From an uncultured Lachnospiraceae bacterium (lineage in GTDB: Bacteria; Bacillota; Clostridia; Lachnospirales; Lachnospiraceae): a DNA stretch of 13,437 bases. The position numbers and the translations under genes are program-made. Shown here piece by piece: positions 5,683-13,391 of the stretch (the stretch's first letter is position 1; each line of letters opens with the position of its first letter). The notes below the pieces were generated by a model. It was given only the letters and a program-made list of their open reading frames with translations, made no database searches and had not been told where the DNA came from. Location: contig CAMPAX010000044.1 in NCBI GenBank assembly GCA_946633495.1, positions 1 through 13,437 of the forward strand. The letters are read 5' to 3'.

Positions 5683-7119
5683 ATGAAGAAAATCGCGTAT
5701 ATCGCATCCGAATGTGTACCATTCATTAAGACCGGCGGTCTGGCGGACGTTGTGGGGACCCTGCCTCATAAGTTCGACCGGAATGAATATGATGTGCGGA
5801 TCATCATTCCGAAGTATATGTGCCTTCCGGAAAAATACCGGAACAACATGAAGTATCTCACACATTTCCATATGGATATCGGCTGGAAGCAGCAGTATGT
5901 GGGCGTCATGTATCTGGAATACGAGGGAGTACCCGTATATTTCATCGATAACGAATATTATTTCAACGGCTATAACATTTACGGCGATCTGAAATGGGAT
6001 ATCGAGAAGTTCTGCTATTTCTCCAAGGCGGCGCTGTCCATCCTGCCCAGCATCGGTTTTCAGCCGGATATCCTCCACTGCCATGACTGGCAGGCGGGTC
6101 TGGTGCCGGTATATCTTCGGACCATGTTCAGCAACAACCCGTTCTACAGCAACATGAAGTCCATCATGACCATTCATAACCTGCAGTTCCAGGGGAATTG
6201 GGATATTGAGACCATTCAGGATTATTCCGGACTTCCGGATTATGTATTTACGCCGGATAAGCTGGAGTTCAAGAAGGATGCTTCCATGCTGAAGGGTGGT
6301 CTGGTGTATGCCGATAAGATCACTACCGTGTCCAATACCTACGCTCAGGAGATCCAGACACCGTATTTCGGTGAAGGTCTGGACGGTCTGCTTCGGGCAC
6401 GCTGGCAGTCTCTCTGGGGGATCATCAACGGCATCGACTACGAGGTTTACGATCCCGCCAAGGATAAGAAGATCCCGCATCGTTACAACATAAAGAATTT
6501 CAAAAAGGAAAAGGTAAAGAACAAAGTAGCCCTTCAGAAAGAACTGCATCTTCCTGAGGATCCGAATGCGTATATGATCGGTATCGTATCCCGTCTTACG
6601 GATCAGAAGGGCCTGGATCTGGTCGACCGCGCCATGAATGATATCATGACCGACGGGACGCAGCTTGTGGTTCTCGGAACCGGTGACCGTAGATACGAGG
6701 ATATGTTCCGGTATTATCAGGGGATCCATCCGGCGAAGCTGTCCGCTAATATTTATTTCAGTGACGAACTGTCTCACAAGATCTATGCGGCCTGTGATTC
6801 CATCCTGGTACCCTCCAGGTTCGAGCCCTGCGGCCTGACACAGCTGATGGCGCTTCGTTACGGTGCTCTTCCCATCGTTCGTGAGACCGGTGGTCTGAAG
6901 GATACGGTACAGCCGTACAATGAGTTTGAGGGAACCGGAACCGGATTCTCATTTGCAAACTATGATCCGAGAGAACTTCTGAATACGATCAATTACTCCA
7001 AGCGGATCTACTTTGATGATAAGGAAGCCTGGACGGCGATGCAGAAGCGGGCTATGGAGCAGAACTTCAGCTGGAGCAATTCTGCGAAGATCTATGAGGA
7101 ACTGTATAATCAGATCTGA
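5683..7119 (+). CDS. glgA: Glycogen synthase (ADP-glucose type, GT5)
   Basis: GlgA transfers glucose from ADP-glucose to the growing alpha-1,4-glucan. The 478 residues match the usual bacterial length. The N-terminal KTGGLADVV motif (16-24) binds the sugar nucleotide; HCHDWQAGLVP (132-142) and TIHNLQFQG (163-171) belong to the first Rossmann domain; SRLTDQKGLDL (303-313) and SRFEPCGLTQ (378-387), with the conserved glutamate E381, form the second. AAAAGGAGAG precedes the ATG at a good distance. The gene has its own promoter and its own terminator, so it is probably transcribed alone. No branching enzyme, glgC or phosphorylase gene is in the window, so glycogen metabolism is completed elsewhere. 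Confidence 0.95.
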   Translation: MKKIAYIASECVPFIKTGGLADVVGTLPHKFDRNEYDVRIIIPKYMCLPEKYRNNMKYLTHFHMDIGWKQQYVGVMYLEYEGVPVYFIDNEYYFNGYNIYGDLKWDIEKFCYFSKAALSILPSIGFQPDILHCHDWQAGLVPVYLRTMFSNNPFYSNMKSIMTIHNLQFQGNWDIETIQDYSGLPDYVFTPDKLEFKKDASMLKGGLVYADKITTVSNTYAQEIQTPYFGEGLDGLLRARWQSLWGIINGIDYEVYDPAKDKKIPHRYNIKNFKKEKVKNKVALQKELHLPEDPNAYMIGIVSRLTDQKGLDLVDRAMNDIMTDGTQLVVLGTGDRRYEDMFRYYQGIHPAKLSANIYFSDELSHKIYAACDSILVPSRFEPCGLTQLMALRYGALPIVRETGGLKDTVQPYNEFEGTGTGFSFANYDPRELLNTINYSKRIYFDDKEAWTAMQKRAMEQNFSWSNSAKIYEELYNQI

Positions 7120-7154
7120 CGATCCGAAAAGGGACGGAATCGATCGAAATTACC

Positions 7155-7191
7155 TGCACTGTGTTCCTCGGCGGGACACAGTGCATTTTTT
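7155..7191 (+). terminator. Rho-independent terminator after glgA
   Basis: TGCACTGTGT (7155-7164) pairs perfectly with ACACAGTGCA (7176-7185). Three inner pairs, one of them a G-T, extend the stem to 13 bp and leave a five-base loop. T6 follows at 7186-7191. It ends 30 bases before the rqcH start, so it could also limit read-through into rqcH. Confidence 0.9.
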
Positions 7192-7208
7192 ATGACAAAA
7201 AAACGGCA

Positions 7209-7215
7209 GGGGAGG
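7209..7215 (+). promoter_or_regulatory. Ribosome binding site fixing the rqcH TTG start
   Basis: GGGGAGG lies six bases before TTG at 7222. The in-frame ATG at 7192 directly follows the T-tract of the glgA terminator and has no ribosome site, so it is rejected as start. Confidence 0.8.
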
Positions 7216-7221
7216 AAGACT

Positions 7222-8967
7222 TTGGCTTTCAATGGAATCACCGTCAGCGCGGTGGCGGAGGAGATCCGCCGGCGTGCTGTGGGCGGAAGAGTGGTGAAAC
7301 TGCAGCAGCCCGAGAAGGATGAGCTGCAGATCACAGTCAAAAAAGAAAAGGATACGGTGAGGATCCTGCTTTCCGCAGACGCGGGACTGGCCCGGACATG
7401 CATTACGGAGATACAGAAAGCGTCTCCCATGACTGCACCGTCATTTCTCATGCTGCTGCGGAAGCATATCGGCAGCGGGCGGCTGGTGTCGGTGGAGCAG
7501 CCGGATTTTGAACGGATCCTGGTGTTTACCTTTGAACATTTGGACGAGATGGGAGATCCATCGGAGAAAAGGCTCATCGTGGAAATGATGGGGCGTTACA
7601 GCAATCTGATCTTTGTGGACCGGGACGGAAGGGTGCTGGATTGTGTACACCGGGTCACACCGGATGTGAGCTCGGTCCGGACCGTTCTTCCGGGAGTACA
7701 GTATGAGGCGGCTCCCTCCCAGGGACGGCGAAATCCGCTGCAGGAGACGAGAGAAGGCTTTCTGGAAGCGCTTTCCCTCGCCAAAGGAACTGTGGCCAAG
7801 GTGATCCCGGGACTGTATACCGGGTTCAGCCGTATCACGGGAGAAGAGATGGCTCACCGGGCAGGGGTGACGGGGGATACCCATACGGAGGCACTTTCAG
7901 AAGCGGACAGATTTCGTCTTGCGGATGTATTTACGGAGCTTATGCAGAAGATCCGAAACGGAGAATATGCCCCCTGTGTGGCGTTTGAGAACGGGGATCC
8001 GAAGGAATTCAGTGCGTTTCCTCTGACCATATATCCGGAATCCGGACTTCGGAAGATGGATTCCGTATCTATCGCATTGGAAAGTTTTTATGACCTTCGG
8101 AGCCGGACAGCACTGATCCGTCAGAGGTCTGCGGATCTGAGGCAGGTGGTAAAAACCGCCATGGAACGGACGGCCAAAAAACTGGATCTCCAGCAGGAGC
8201 AGTTCCGGGATACAGAGGACCGTGAGACATACCGGGTTTACGGTGAGCTCCTGAACACCTATGGGTACGGGCTGAAAACCGGTGCAAAAGAACTGGTCTG
8301 TACCAATTACTATGACGGACAGGAGATCACCATTCCGCTGGATCCGACTCTTACTGCCGGAGAGAACAGCAAACGGTATTTTGAAAAATACAACAAGAAA
8401 AAAAGAACGTATACGGCATTGCTCACGCAGTTGGAGACCACCCGGCAGAATTTAGAATATCTTCGGAGTGTGTCACTGGCTCTTACCATGGCGGAAAATG
8501 AATCTGATCTTGCAGAGCTAAGAAGAGAGCTGCAGGAAAGCGGATATATCCGGTTCGGAGGCTCCAAAAAGGGGAAAAGGAAAGAGGCGCCGGCCCATCC
8601 TCTGCATTTTGTGACAGAGGACGGATATCATATCTATGTGGGAAAGAACAACCTGCAGAATGAGGCGCTGACCTTTGAATTTGCCAACGGAAATGATATG
8701 TGGTTCCATGCCAAGCAGCGGCCGGGCTCCCATGTGATCGTAAAGAGAAATGGGAGGGATGAACTGCCGGATCACATCTACGAGATCGCAGCCGGACTGG
8801 CGGCGTATTACTCTTCCGGGCAGGACGCACCGAAGGTGGAGGTGGATTATACGGAGAGGAAGCATCTGCACAAGTCTCCGGGTCAGCCGAAGGGATTCGT
8901 TATCTATCATACGAATTATTCCATGCTGGCAACGCCGGACCGGTCGCGGGTCAGGGAGGCGGAGTAA
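7222..8967 (+). CDS. rqcH: RqcH / NFACT family ribosome quality control protein
   Basis: RqcH binds large ribosomal subunits carrying a stalled peptidyl-tRNA and recruits tRNA-Ala to add a C-terminal alanine tail as a degradation mark. Older names are fibronectin-binding protein or FbpA/PavA. With a TTG start the protein has 581 residues and begins (M)AFNGITVSAVAEEI, matching the family N-terminus. NFACT-N spans about 1-200 (LDEMGDPSEKRLIVEMMGRY, 107-126); a helical, probably coiled-coil middle about 290-440; and NFACT-R about 463-581 (VGKNNLQNEALTF, NDMWFHAKQRPGSHVIV at 491-507). The residue pair at 97-98 is Glu-Arg where B. subtilis has the tRNA-contacting Asp97-Arg98. The gene starts right after the glgA terminator, and I could not find a clear promoter of its own. 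It ends 105 bases before yicC. Confidence 0.92.
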   Translation: MAFNGITVSAVAEEIRRRAVGGRVVKLQQPEKDELQITVKKEKDTVRILLSADAGLARTCITEIQKASPMTAPSFLMLLRKHIGSGRLVSVEQPDFERILVFTFEHLDEMGDPSEKRLIVEMMGRYSNLIFVDRDGRVLDCVHRVTPDVSSVRTVLPGVQYEAAPSQGRRNPLQETREGFLEALSLAKGTVAKVIPGLYTGFSRITGEEMAHRAGVTGDTHTEALSEADRFRLADVFTELMQKIRNGEYAPCVAFENGDPKEFSAFPLTIYPESGLRKMDSVSIALESFYDLRSRTALIRQRSADLRQVVKTAMERTAKKLDLQQEQFRDTEDRETYRVYGELLNTYGYGLKTGAKELVCTNYYDGQEITIPLDPTLTAGENSKRYFEKYNKKKRTYTALLTQLETTRQNLEYLRSVSLALTMAENESDLAELRRELQESGYIRFGGSKKGKRKEAPAHPLHFVTEDGYHIYVGKNNLQNEALTFEFANGNDMWFHAKQRPGSHVIVKRNGRDELPDHIYEIAAGLAAYYSSGQDAPKVEVDYTERKHLHKSPGQPKGFVIYHTNYSMLATPDRSRVREAE

Positions 8968-8979
8968 GGATGTGTTATG

Positions 8980-9008
8980 TTGTGTTTTAGTGTGTTTTTT
9001 GATACAAT
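8980..9008 (+). promoter_or_regulatory. Possible promoter of the yicC-gmk-rpoZ block
   Basis: TTGTGT (8980-8985) and TACAAT (9003-9008) are 17 bases apart in a T-rich gap after rqcH. The -10 has five of six consensus matches and the -35 three. The leader would be about 57 bases. Confidence 0.5.
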
Positions 9009-9061
9009 AGAAATCGGTTGGTCCGGCAAAAATAATATGATAAGAATTCAGGAGCAGAGAC

Positions 9062-9066
9062 AGGAG
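9062..9066 (+). promoter_or_regulatory. Ribosome binding site fixing the yicC start
   Basis: AGGAG lies six bases before the ATG at 9073. The longer open frame from 8977 overlaps the probable promoter and adds residues unlike the family. Confidence 0.8.
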
Positions 9067-9072
9067 AAGGAT

Positions 9073-9954
9073 ATGATTCAGAGTATGACCGGCTACGGCC
9101 GTGCCGAGTTGATCGACGAGAAGCGGAAGCTGATCGTGGAAATGAAGTCCGTAAACCACAGATACGCAGATATCACCATCAAGATGCCCCGGAGGCTGAA
9201 CCGCTTTGAGACGGCGATCCGGAATGTTCTGAAGGATTATATATCCAGAGGCAAGGTGGATATCTTTATCACCTATGAGAATCTTGCGGAAGCAGAGATG
9301 GTGGTTCGCTATAACCGGGACATTGCTGCGGAATATGTAAAGTATTTCCGGGAGATGAGTGAGGAATTTTCACTTACGGAGGAGCTGAAGCCTACGGCGA
9401 TCGGCAGATTTCCGGAGGTGTTCTCTCTGGAGGAATCCTTCGAGGAAAATGATGAGGAACTGTATCAGTGCCTGGAGCAGGTGGTTCGGGAAGCCGGAAA
9501 ACAATTTGTGCAGGCCCGGACAATAGAAGGAGAGAATCTTGCGAAGGATCTTCTGGAAAAGGTGGAGGAGATGCGGCGGCTTGTGGACCGGATCGAAGCA
9601 TTGTCTCCTGAGATCCTGGAGGAATATAAGAACCGGCTTCGGGAGAAGCTGGATGAATTTATTCAGCGAAATGATGTGGAAGAGGGCAGGATCGCGGCAG
9701 AGGTGACCATTTTCGCCGACAAGATCTGTGTGGATGAGGAGATGGTACGTCTCCGCAGTCATGTGGATGCGGTACGCGGGATCCTGAAGGAAGGCGGCGC
9801 CGTGGGGCGGAAGCTGGACTTCATCGTGCAGGAGATGAACCGGGAAGCGAATACCACGCTTTCAAAGGCCGGTTCTCTGGATGTGACGGATATCGGGATC
9901 GAGATGAAAACTTTGATCGAGAAGATCCGCGAGCAGATCCAGAATCTGGAATGA
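9073..9954 (+). CDS. yicC: YicC/YloC family endoribonuclease
   Basis: The 293-residue protein matches the family length and starts with the family signature MIQSMTGYGRAE. Further conserved blocks are VEMKSVNHRYADITIKMP (22-39), AAEVTIFADKICVDEEMVRL (208-227) and GRKLDFIVQEMNREANTT (245-262), with DIGIEMKTLIEKIREQIQN at the end. YicC-type proteins have been reported as endoribonucleases; in E. coli the protein affects turnover of small RNAs together with polynucleotide phosphorylase. The middle (about 120-200) is charged and probably long-helical. It is 39 bases ahead of gmk. In many Firmicutes the small gene remA lies between yicC and gmk; here there is no room for it. Confidence 0.93.
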   Translation: MIQSMTGYGRAELIDEKRKLIVEMKSVNHRYADITIKMPRRLNRFETAIRNVLKDYISRGKVDIFITYENLAEAEMVVRYNRDIAAEYVKYFREMSEEFSLTEELKPTAIGRFPEVFSLEESFEENDEELYQCLEQVVREAGKQFVQARTIEGENLAKDLLEKVEEMRRLVDRIEALSPEILEEYKNRLREKLDEFIQRNDVEEGRIAAEVTIFADKICVDEEMVRLRSHVDAVRGILKEGGAVGRKLDFIVQEMNREANTTLSKAGSLDVTDIGIEMKTLIEKIREQIQNLE

Positions 9955-9993
9955 TCCCGGGCATTACATAGGGTTGAATGGAGGATATGAGGT

Positions 9994-10614
9994 ATGAATA
10001 AGAAGGGCCAGTTGATCGTTATCTCCGGATTTTCCGGAGCAGGGAAAGGAACCGTGGTAAAGCAGCTTGTGGAGCGGTATGGATACAGTCTGTCCGTCTC
10101 GGCAACGACACGTGCTCCGAGACCCGGAGAAGTGGACGGGCAGGATTATTATTTCAAGACGGAGGCGGAATTCCGGAATCTCATCGATTATAACGGGCTC
10201 ATCGAATGGGCGCAGTACGTGGATAATTTCTATGGAACTCCGAGGAAATTCGTGGAGGATGAGATCGCGGCCGGCAGAGACGTGATCCTGGAGATCGAGG
10301 TGCAGGGTGCGGCGATCATAAAAAAACAGTATCCGGACGCCATGCTTCTGTTCATTACCACAAAAGACGTGGCAACCCTTCGGGAACGGCTGATGGGACG
10401 CGGTTCCGAGACGGAAGAACAGGTGGCAAAAAGGATCCGGCGGGCGGCAGAGGAGTCCGGTATGATCGACAATTATGATTATATTGTGATCAATGATGAT
10501 TTGGACACTTGCATTTCTACCGTACATTCGGTTATAATGGGCGGTAAATGTAAACGCGAACGAAACGAGGAGTTTATAAGAAAGCTGCAGGACGATTTTC
10601 GGGAAGAGCCGTAA
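9994..10614 (+). CDS. gmk: Guanylate kinase
   Basis: Gmk phosphorylates GMP and dGMP to the diphosphates with ATP. The 206 residues match the family. The P-loop is SGFSGAGKGT (11-20), with Phe where many enzymes have Pro. TRAPRPGEVDGQDYYF (39-54) is the GMP-binding signature; EWAQYVDNFYGTP (71-83) and DVILEIEVQGA (96-106) are typical; the lid arginines lie in KRIRRAAEE (146-154). GGAGG at 9980-9984, nine bases before the ATG, supports the start. The C-terminus ends FREEP, and its TAA stop overlaps the ATG of a 36-codon ORF by one base (TAATG). It is probably cotranscribed with yicC and rpoZ. Confidence 0.97.
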   Translation: MNKKGQLIVISGFSGAGKGTVVKQLVERYGYSLSVSATTRAPRPGEVDGQDYYFKTEAEFRNLIDYNGLIEWAQYVDNFYGTPRKFVEDEIAAGRDVILEIEVQGAAIIKKQYPDAMLLFITTKDVATLRERLMGRGSETEEQVAKRIRRAAEESGMIDNYDYIVINDDLDTCISTVHSVIMGGKCKRERNEEFIRKLQDDFREEP

Positions 10615-10724
10615 TGGTCGGGAAGCAGGAAGAAGAGCCGTATGATTCGTTCATGCTTCATTCGGGAGTCCTTTTGGATCCGGTAATGGAGGAGAGGCGT
10701 TTATCCGAAAAGTTTTTTGAGTAG
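10614..10724 (+). CDS. Possible 36-residue ORF bridging gmk and rpoZ
   Basis: The ATG at 10614 overlaps the gmk stop by one base (TAATG). The frame has 36 codons, starts MVGKQEEEPYDSF, ends SEKFFE, and stops at TAG 10722-10724. That TAG overlaps by one base a GTG in frame with rpoZ (TAGTG). It could be a real small protein, a translational coupler between gmk and rpoZ, a decayed extension of gmk, or chance. The only ribosome-site candidate is a weak GGGAAGAG inside the end of gmk. The first bases partly repeat the end of gmk (TCGGGAAG and AGAGCCGTA recur), which suggests local duplication. Confidence 0.3.
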   Translation: MVGKQEEEPYDSFMLHSGVLLDPVMEERRLSEKFFE

Positions 10725-10752
10725 TGTCTGGCAAAGTAAAACCACGGACACT
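10723..10752 (+). promoter_or_regulatory. Hairpin in the rpoZ leader
   Basis: AGTGTCTGG (10723-10731) pairs with CCA-CG-GACACT (10742-10752), leaving a CG bulge and a 10-base loop. It sits just upstream of the rpoZ ribosome site and has no U-tract, so it is not a terminator. A regulatory role is only a possibility. Confidence 0.3.
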
Positions 10753-10760
10753 GTACTTGG

Positions 10761-10767
10761 AAAGGAG
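10761..10767 (+). promoter_or_regulatory. Ribosome binding site fixing the rpoZ start
   Basis: AAAGGAG lies ten bases before ATG 10778. The in-frame GTG at 10724 would place this site inside the coding region and add 18 residues unlike the omega N-terminus. Confidence 0.7.
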
Positions 10768-10777
10768 ACGAAAAATC

Positions 10778-11017
10778 ATGATTCATCCGTCATACACAGA
10801 CCTGATGGAAGTTGTTAACAAAGAGGTAGAGCCGGGCGAGCAGCCGGTAGTTCAGAGCCGGTATTCCATCGTGCTTGCAACCGCAAAGCGTGCGAGACAG
10901 CTGGTTGCGGGACTGGATACTCCGCTGGTAGAGCATGCAGAGGGGAGAAAGCCCCTTTCTATCGCCGTGGACGAACTGTATCAGGGAAAGGTTAAGATCG
11001 TCGGCGACGAAGACTGA
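10778..11017 (+). CDS. rpoZ: RNA polymerase omega subunit
   Basis: Omega helps fold and assemble the beta' subunit and in some bacteria forms part of a ppGpp site. The 79-residue product is within the small-protein range of the family. It carries the conserved SRYSIVLATAKRARQL helix and a later KPLSIAVDELYQGKVKI segment. The start is the ATG with a ribosome site ten bases upstream; a longer GTG form would add MSGKVKPRTLYLERRRKI. It follows gmk as in most Firmicutes. The next gene in the common order, coaBC, is missing; a 248-base gap with palindromic repeats separates it from priA. Confidence 0.93.
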   Translation: MIHPSYTDLMEVVNKEVEPGEQPVVQSRYSIVLATAKRARQLVAGLDTPLVEHAEGRKPLSIAVDELYQGKVKIVGDED

Positions 11018-11064
11018 TCGGGGAATCTGTCGAAGCTTTTCGTCGGCGGCAGCGGAACGGATCG

Positions 11065-11078
11065 TTCTTCCGGAAGAA
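11065..11078. repeat. Perfect 14-bp palindrome after rpoZ
   Basis: TTCTTCCGGAAGAA is its own reverse complement. It lies 48 bases after the rpoZ stop in non-coding DNA, with GCAGC and GCTGC near its flanks. It could be a protein-binding site or only a stem in the transcript. Confidence 0.5.
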
Positions 11079-11109
11079 GCTGCTGCAGGCAAAACTGAAA
11101 AATATATGG

Positions 11110-11190
11110 GGGATGTCATTCTGAGGAACGAAGTGACGAAGAATCCTGTTCGCAGGATACGAACCGTCTCTTGGCCGGGAATGACATTCC
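11110..11190. repeat. 81-bp MITE-like palindromic repeat in the rpoZ-priA gap
   Basis: The ends GGGATGTCATTC (11110-11121) and GAATGACATTCC (11179-11190) are inverted repeats with 11 of 12 matches. An internal hairpin pairs ATCCTG (11143-11148) with CAGGAT (11153-11158) around TTCG. The left end, TCATTCTGAG followed by GAAGAATC, matches from memory a widespread intergenic repeat of Firmicutes and other bacteria. No transposase is present. The rest of the 248-base gap holds the palindrome at 11065 and the priA ribosome site, and I see no gene in it. Confidence 0.7.
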
Positions 11191-11265
11191 TTGTTTTTAC
11201 CTGATGTTTGAAAGAAATGGATCGGCTCCGGGCTTTTTGATGAGGGGAGAATAAAGAGGAACTCT

Positions 11266-13332
11266 ATGTACGCAGACGTGATCGTAGACATTTCCCATAA
11301 AGCGGTAGACAGGACCTTTTCCTATCGGATTCCGGAAGCTCTGGAGGAGGATGTGTCCGTAGGGACGCAGGTAACGATTCCTTTCGGACAGGGAAACCGT
11401 TCCAGAAGGGGATATGTGGTTTCTGTCAGTTCGTCCACGCCATGGGATCCGGAGAAAGTGAAGGATATCCTCGGGATCACCAGGGGCAGCCTTCCGATCG
11501 AGAGCCGGATGATCCGGTTGGCGGGATGGATGAAGGAGCATTACGGCTGCACCATGATCAGTGCGCTGGAAACCGTAACGCCCGTAAAGCAGAAGGTCCG
11601 TTCCGTGAAACAGAGGGTGGATGAAAGGCAGTTTGAACCCGAATTTCTTCCGGTGGAAAGCCTGAATGAGGAACAGAAACAGGCGTATTCCACCTTTGAA
11701 TCGGACTTCGATGCAGGGCTGAGGAAAACATACCTTCTGCATGGTGTTACCGGAAGCGGAAAGACGGAAGTCTATCTGCAGATGGCGAAGCATGTGATCG
11801 AGCAGGGGCAGAAGGTGATCGTACTGGTTCCGGAGATCGCTCTAACGTATCAGACTGTGGCCCGGTTCCGAACCGCCTTTTCTGACCGGATCGCGATTAT
11901 GCATTCCGGACTGTCCAGAGGAGAGAAATACCGGGAGTTTCAGCAGGTGATGGAGGGATCGGCGGATATCCTGATCGGCCCCAGATCCGCGCTGTTTGCT
12001 CCATTTACGGAGCTTGGACTCATCATTATCGATGAGGAACATGATACGGCTTATAAGAGCGACACCATGCCGAAATATCACGCCCGTGAGGTGGCTCTGG
12101 AACGCGGGCGGATGGAAGGCGCTGCAGTGGTGCTGGGCTCCGCTACGCCGGCGGTTGAAAGTTACCGGGAGGCAGAGCTGGGGAATTACACGCTTCTGTC
12201 TCTTCCGCACCGGGTAGAGGAACGGGCGCTGGCAGAGACAGAGATCGTGGATCTGAGAGAGGAGCTGAAGGAGGGAAACCGCAGTATCCTTTCCAGGAAA
12301 CTCTTCTCGGAAATGAAGGAAGCATTTGAACGGGGAGAGCAGGCAATGGTCTTCCTGAACCGGCGGGGCATGAGCAGCTTTGTGTCATGCAGAAGCTGCG
12401 GGGAGGCGATCCGCTGTCCAAAGTGTGATGTATCTCTGGCACTGCACGGCAGGGATACGCTTCTTTGCCATTACTGCGGGCATACGGCCAAAATGCCGAC
12501 ACAGTGTCCGTCCTGTGGTTCGGGCCTGATCGGTGGGTACGGGATCGGAACCGAACGGGTGGAGCAGGAAGTGAAGAAACTTTTTCCGAACATTCGCACC
12601 ATCCGAATGGATCGGGATACGACCCAAAGAAAAGGGGCGCATGGTGCGCTGCTTCAGGAATTTCATGATGGAAGGGCGCAGTGCCTGATAGGAACCCAGA
12701 TGATCGTAAAGGGACATGATTTTCCGAAGGTCACGGTTGTGGGTGTGCTGCTGGCGGATCTTGGACTTTTTGACAGCGACTTTCGTTCCGGTGAACGGTG
12801 CTTTGATCTGCTGACCCAGGCCGCAGGCCGGGCAGGCAGGGGAGAACGTCCGGGACATGTGGTGATCCAGACCTATCGTCCGGAGCATTACGTGATCGAG
12901 ACCGCGGCAACCCAGGATTACCTTCGGTTCTATCAGTATGAAATGGCCTACCGCCGTCTGCTGGGATATCCGCCGGTGACCCACATGCTGGGAATCCTGA
13001 TCACCGGGAAGGATGAGAAGAAGGTTACCGAATTCTCGGATGCTCTGGCGGCAGGATTGAAAAGCTCTGCCGATACGGCTCCCATAAAAGGGATGGATCC
13101 GGCGGACGCTATCCCGGGGAGGAAGAATGATGGCGGCTTTGTGCTGACAGGCCCCGGAAATGCGTATATTTACCGATTGAACGAGATCTTTCGCAAGGTG
13201 ATCTATCTACGCTCGGAACAGTTGGAGGTCCTGCTTCGGATCCCGGAGGAGCAGAAAGAATTTACGGATATGGCATATGAAAATGATGGGATCGAGGTAC
13301 ATTATGACTTTGATCCGATGCATATACTGTGA
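11266..13332 (+). CDS. priA: Primosomal replication restart helicase PriA
   Basis: PriA recognises stalled or repaired replication forks, unwinds the lagging arm and starts reloading of the replicative helicase. The 688 residues are slightly short for the family, yet every domain is seen: the 3'-DNA-binding domain (VDISHKAVDRTFSYRIPE, 7-24), Walker A GVTGSGKT (160-167), Walker B DEEHD (256-260), GSATPAVES (291-299), eight zinc-binding cysteines in four pairs (375-417), GTQMIVKGHDF (476-486), QAAGRAGRG (518-526) and a C-terminal domain with LTGPGNAYIYRL. AAAGAGGA at 11253-11260 supports the start. In many Firmicutes coaBC lies before it and def and fmt follow; the former is absent here, and the latter are not reached because the window ends 105 bases later. 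Confidence 0.97.
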   Translation: MYADVIVDISHKAVDRTFSYRIPEALEEDVSVGTQVTIPFGQGNRSRRGYVVSVSSSTPWDPEKVKDILGITRGSLPIESRMIRLAGWMKEHYGCTMISALETVTPVKQKVRSVKQRVDERQFEPEFLPVESLNEEQKQAYSTFESDFDAGLRKTYLLHGVTGSGKTEVYLQMAKHVIEQGQKVIVLVPEIALTYQTVARFRTAFSDRIAIMHSGLSRGEKYREFQQVMEGSADILIGPRSALFAPFTELGLIIIDEEHDTAYKSDTMPKYHAREVALERGRMEGAAVVLGSATPAVESYREAELGNYTLLSLPHRVEERALAETEIVDLREELKEGNRSILSRKLFSEMKEAFERGEQAMVFLNRRGMSSFVSCRSCGEAIRCPKCDVSLALHGRDTLLCHYCGHTAKMPTQCPSCGSGLIGGYGIGTERVEQEVKKLFPNIRTIRMDRDTTQRKGAHGALLQEFHDGRAQCLIGTQMIVKGHDFPKVTVVGVLLADLGLFDSDFRSGERCFDLLTQAAGRAGRGERPGHVVIQTYRPEHYVIETAATQDYLRFYQYEMAYRRLLGYPPVTHMLGILITGKDEKKVTEFSDALAAGLKSSADTAPIKGMDPADAIPGRKNDGGFVLTGPGNAYIYRLNEIFRKVIYLRSEQLEVLLRIPEEQKEFTDMAYENDGIEVHYDFDPMHIL

Positions 13333-13391
13333 TGACAAAGGCATATCACCCGGACCTTTGGATGTGACTTTGTTGGATGTAACTAAAGAAA

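Noticed and set aside
5599..6777. Long minus-strand open frame opposite glgA
   Set aside because: It is a mirror of the strongly coding glgA frame and resembles no family.
7192..7221. ATG at 7192 as the rqcH start
   Set aside because: It abuts a terminator T-tract and has no ribosome site; TTG at 7222 has both a ribosome site and the family N-terminus.
8977..9072. N-terminal extension of YicC
   Set aside because: The family starts at MIQSMTGYGR, which has its own ribosome site; the extension overlaps a probable promoter.
10935..11204. Plus-strand frame overlapping the end of rpoZ
   Set aside because: It overlaps rpoZ in another frame and runs through the palindromic repeats. The stretch SSAAAERIVLPEEAAAGKTEK looks protein-like but nothing else supports it.
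13336..13360. CAAAGG...CCTTTG stem as a priA terminator
   Set aside because: The stem is six pairs with a 13-base loop and no T-tract.
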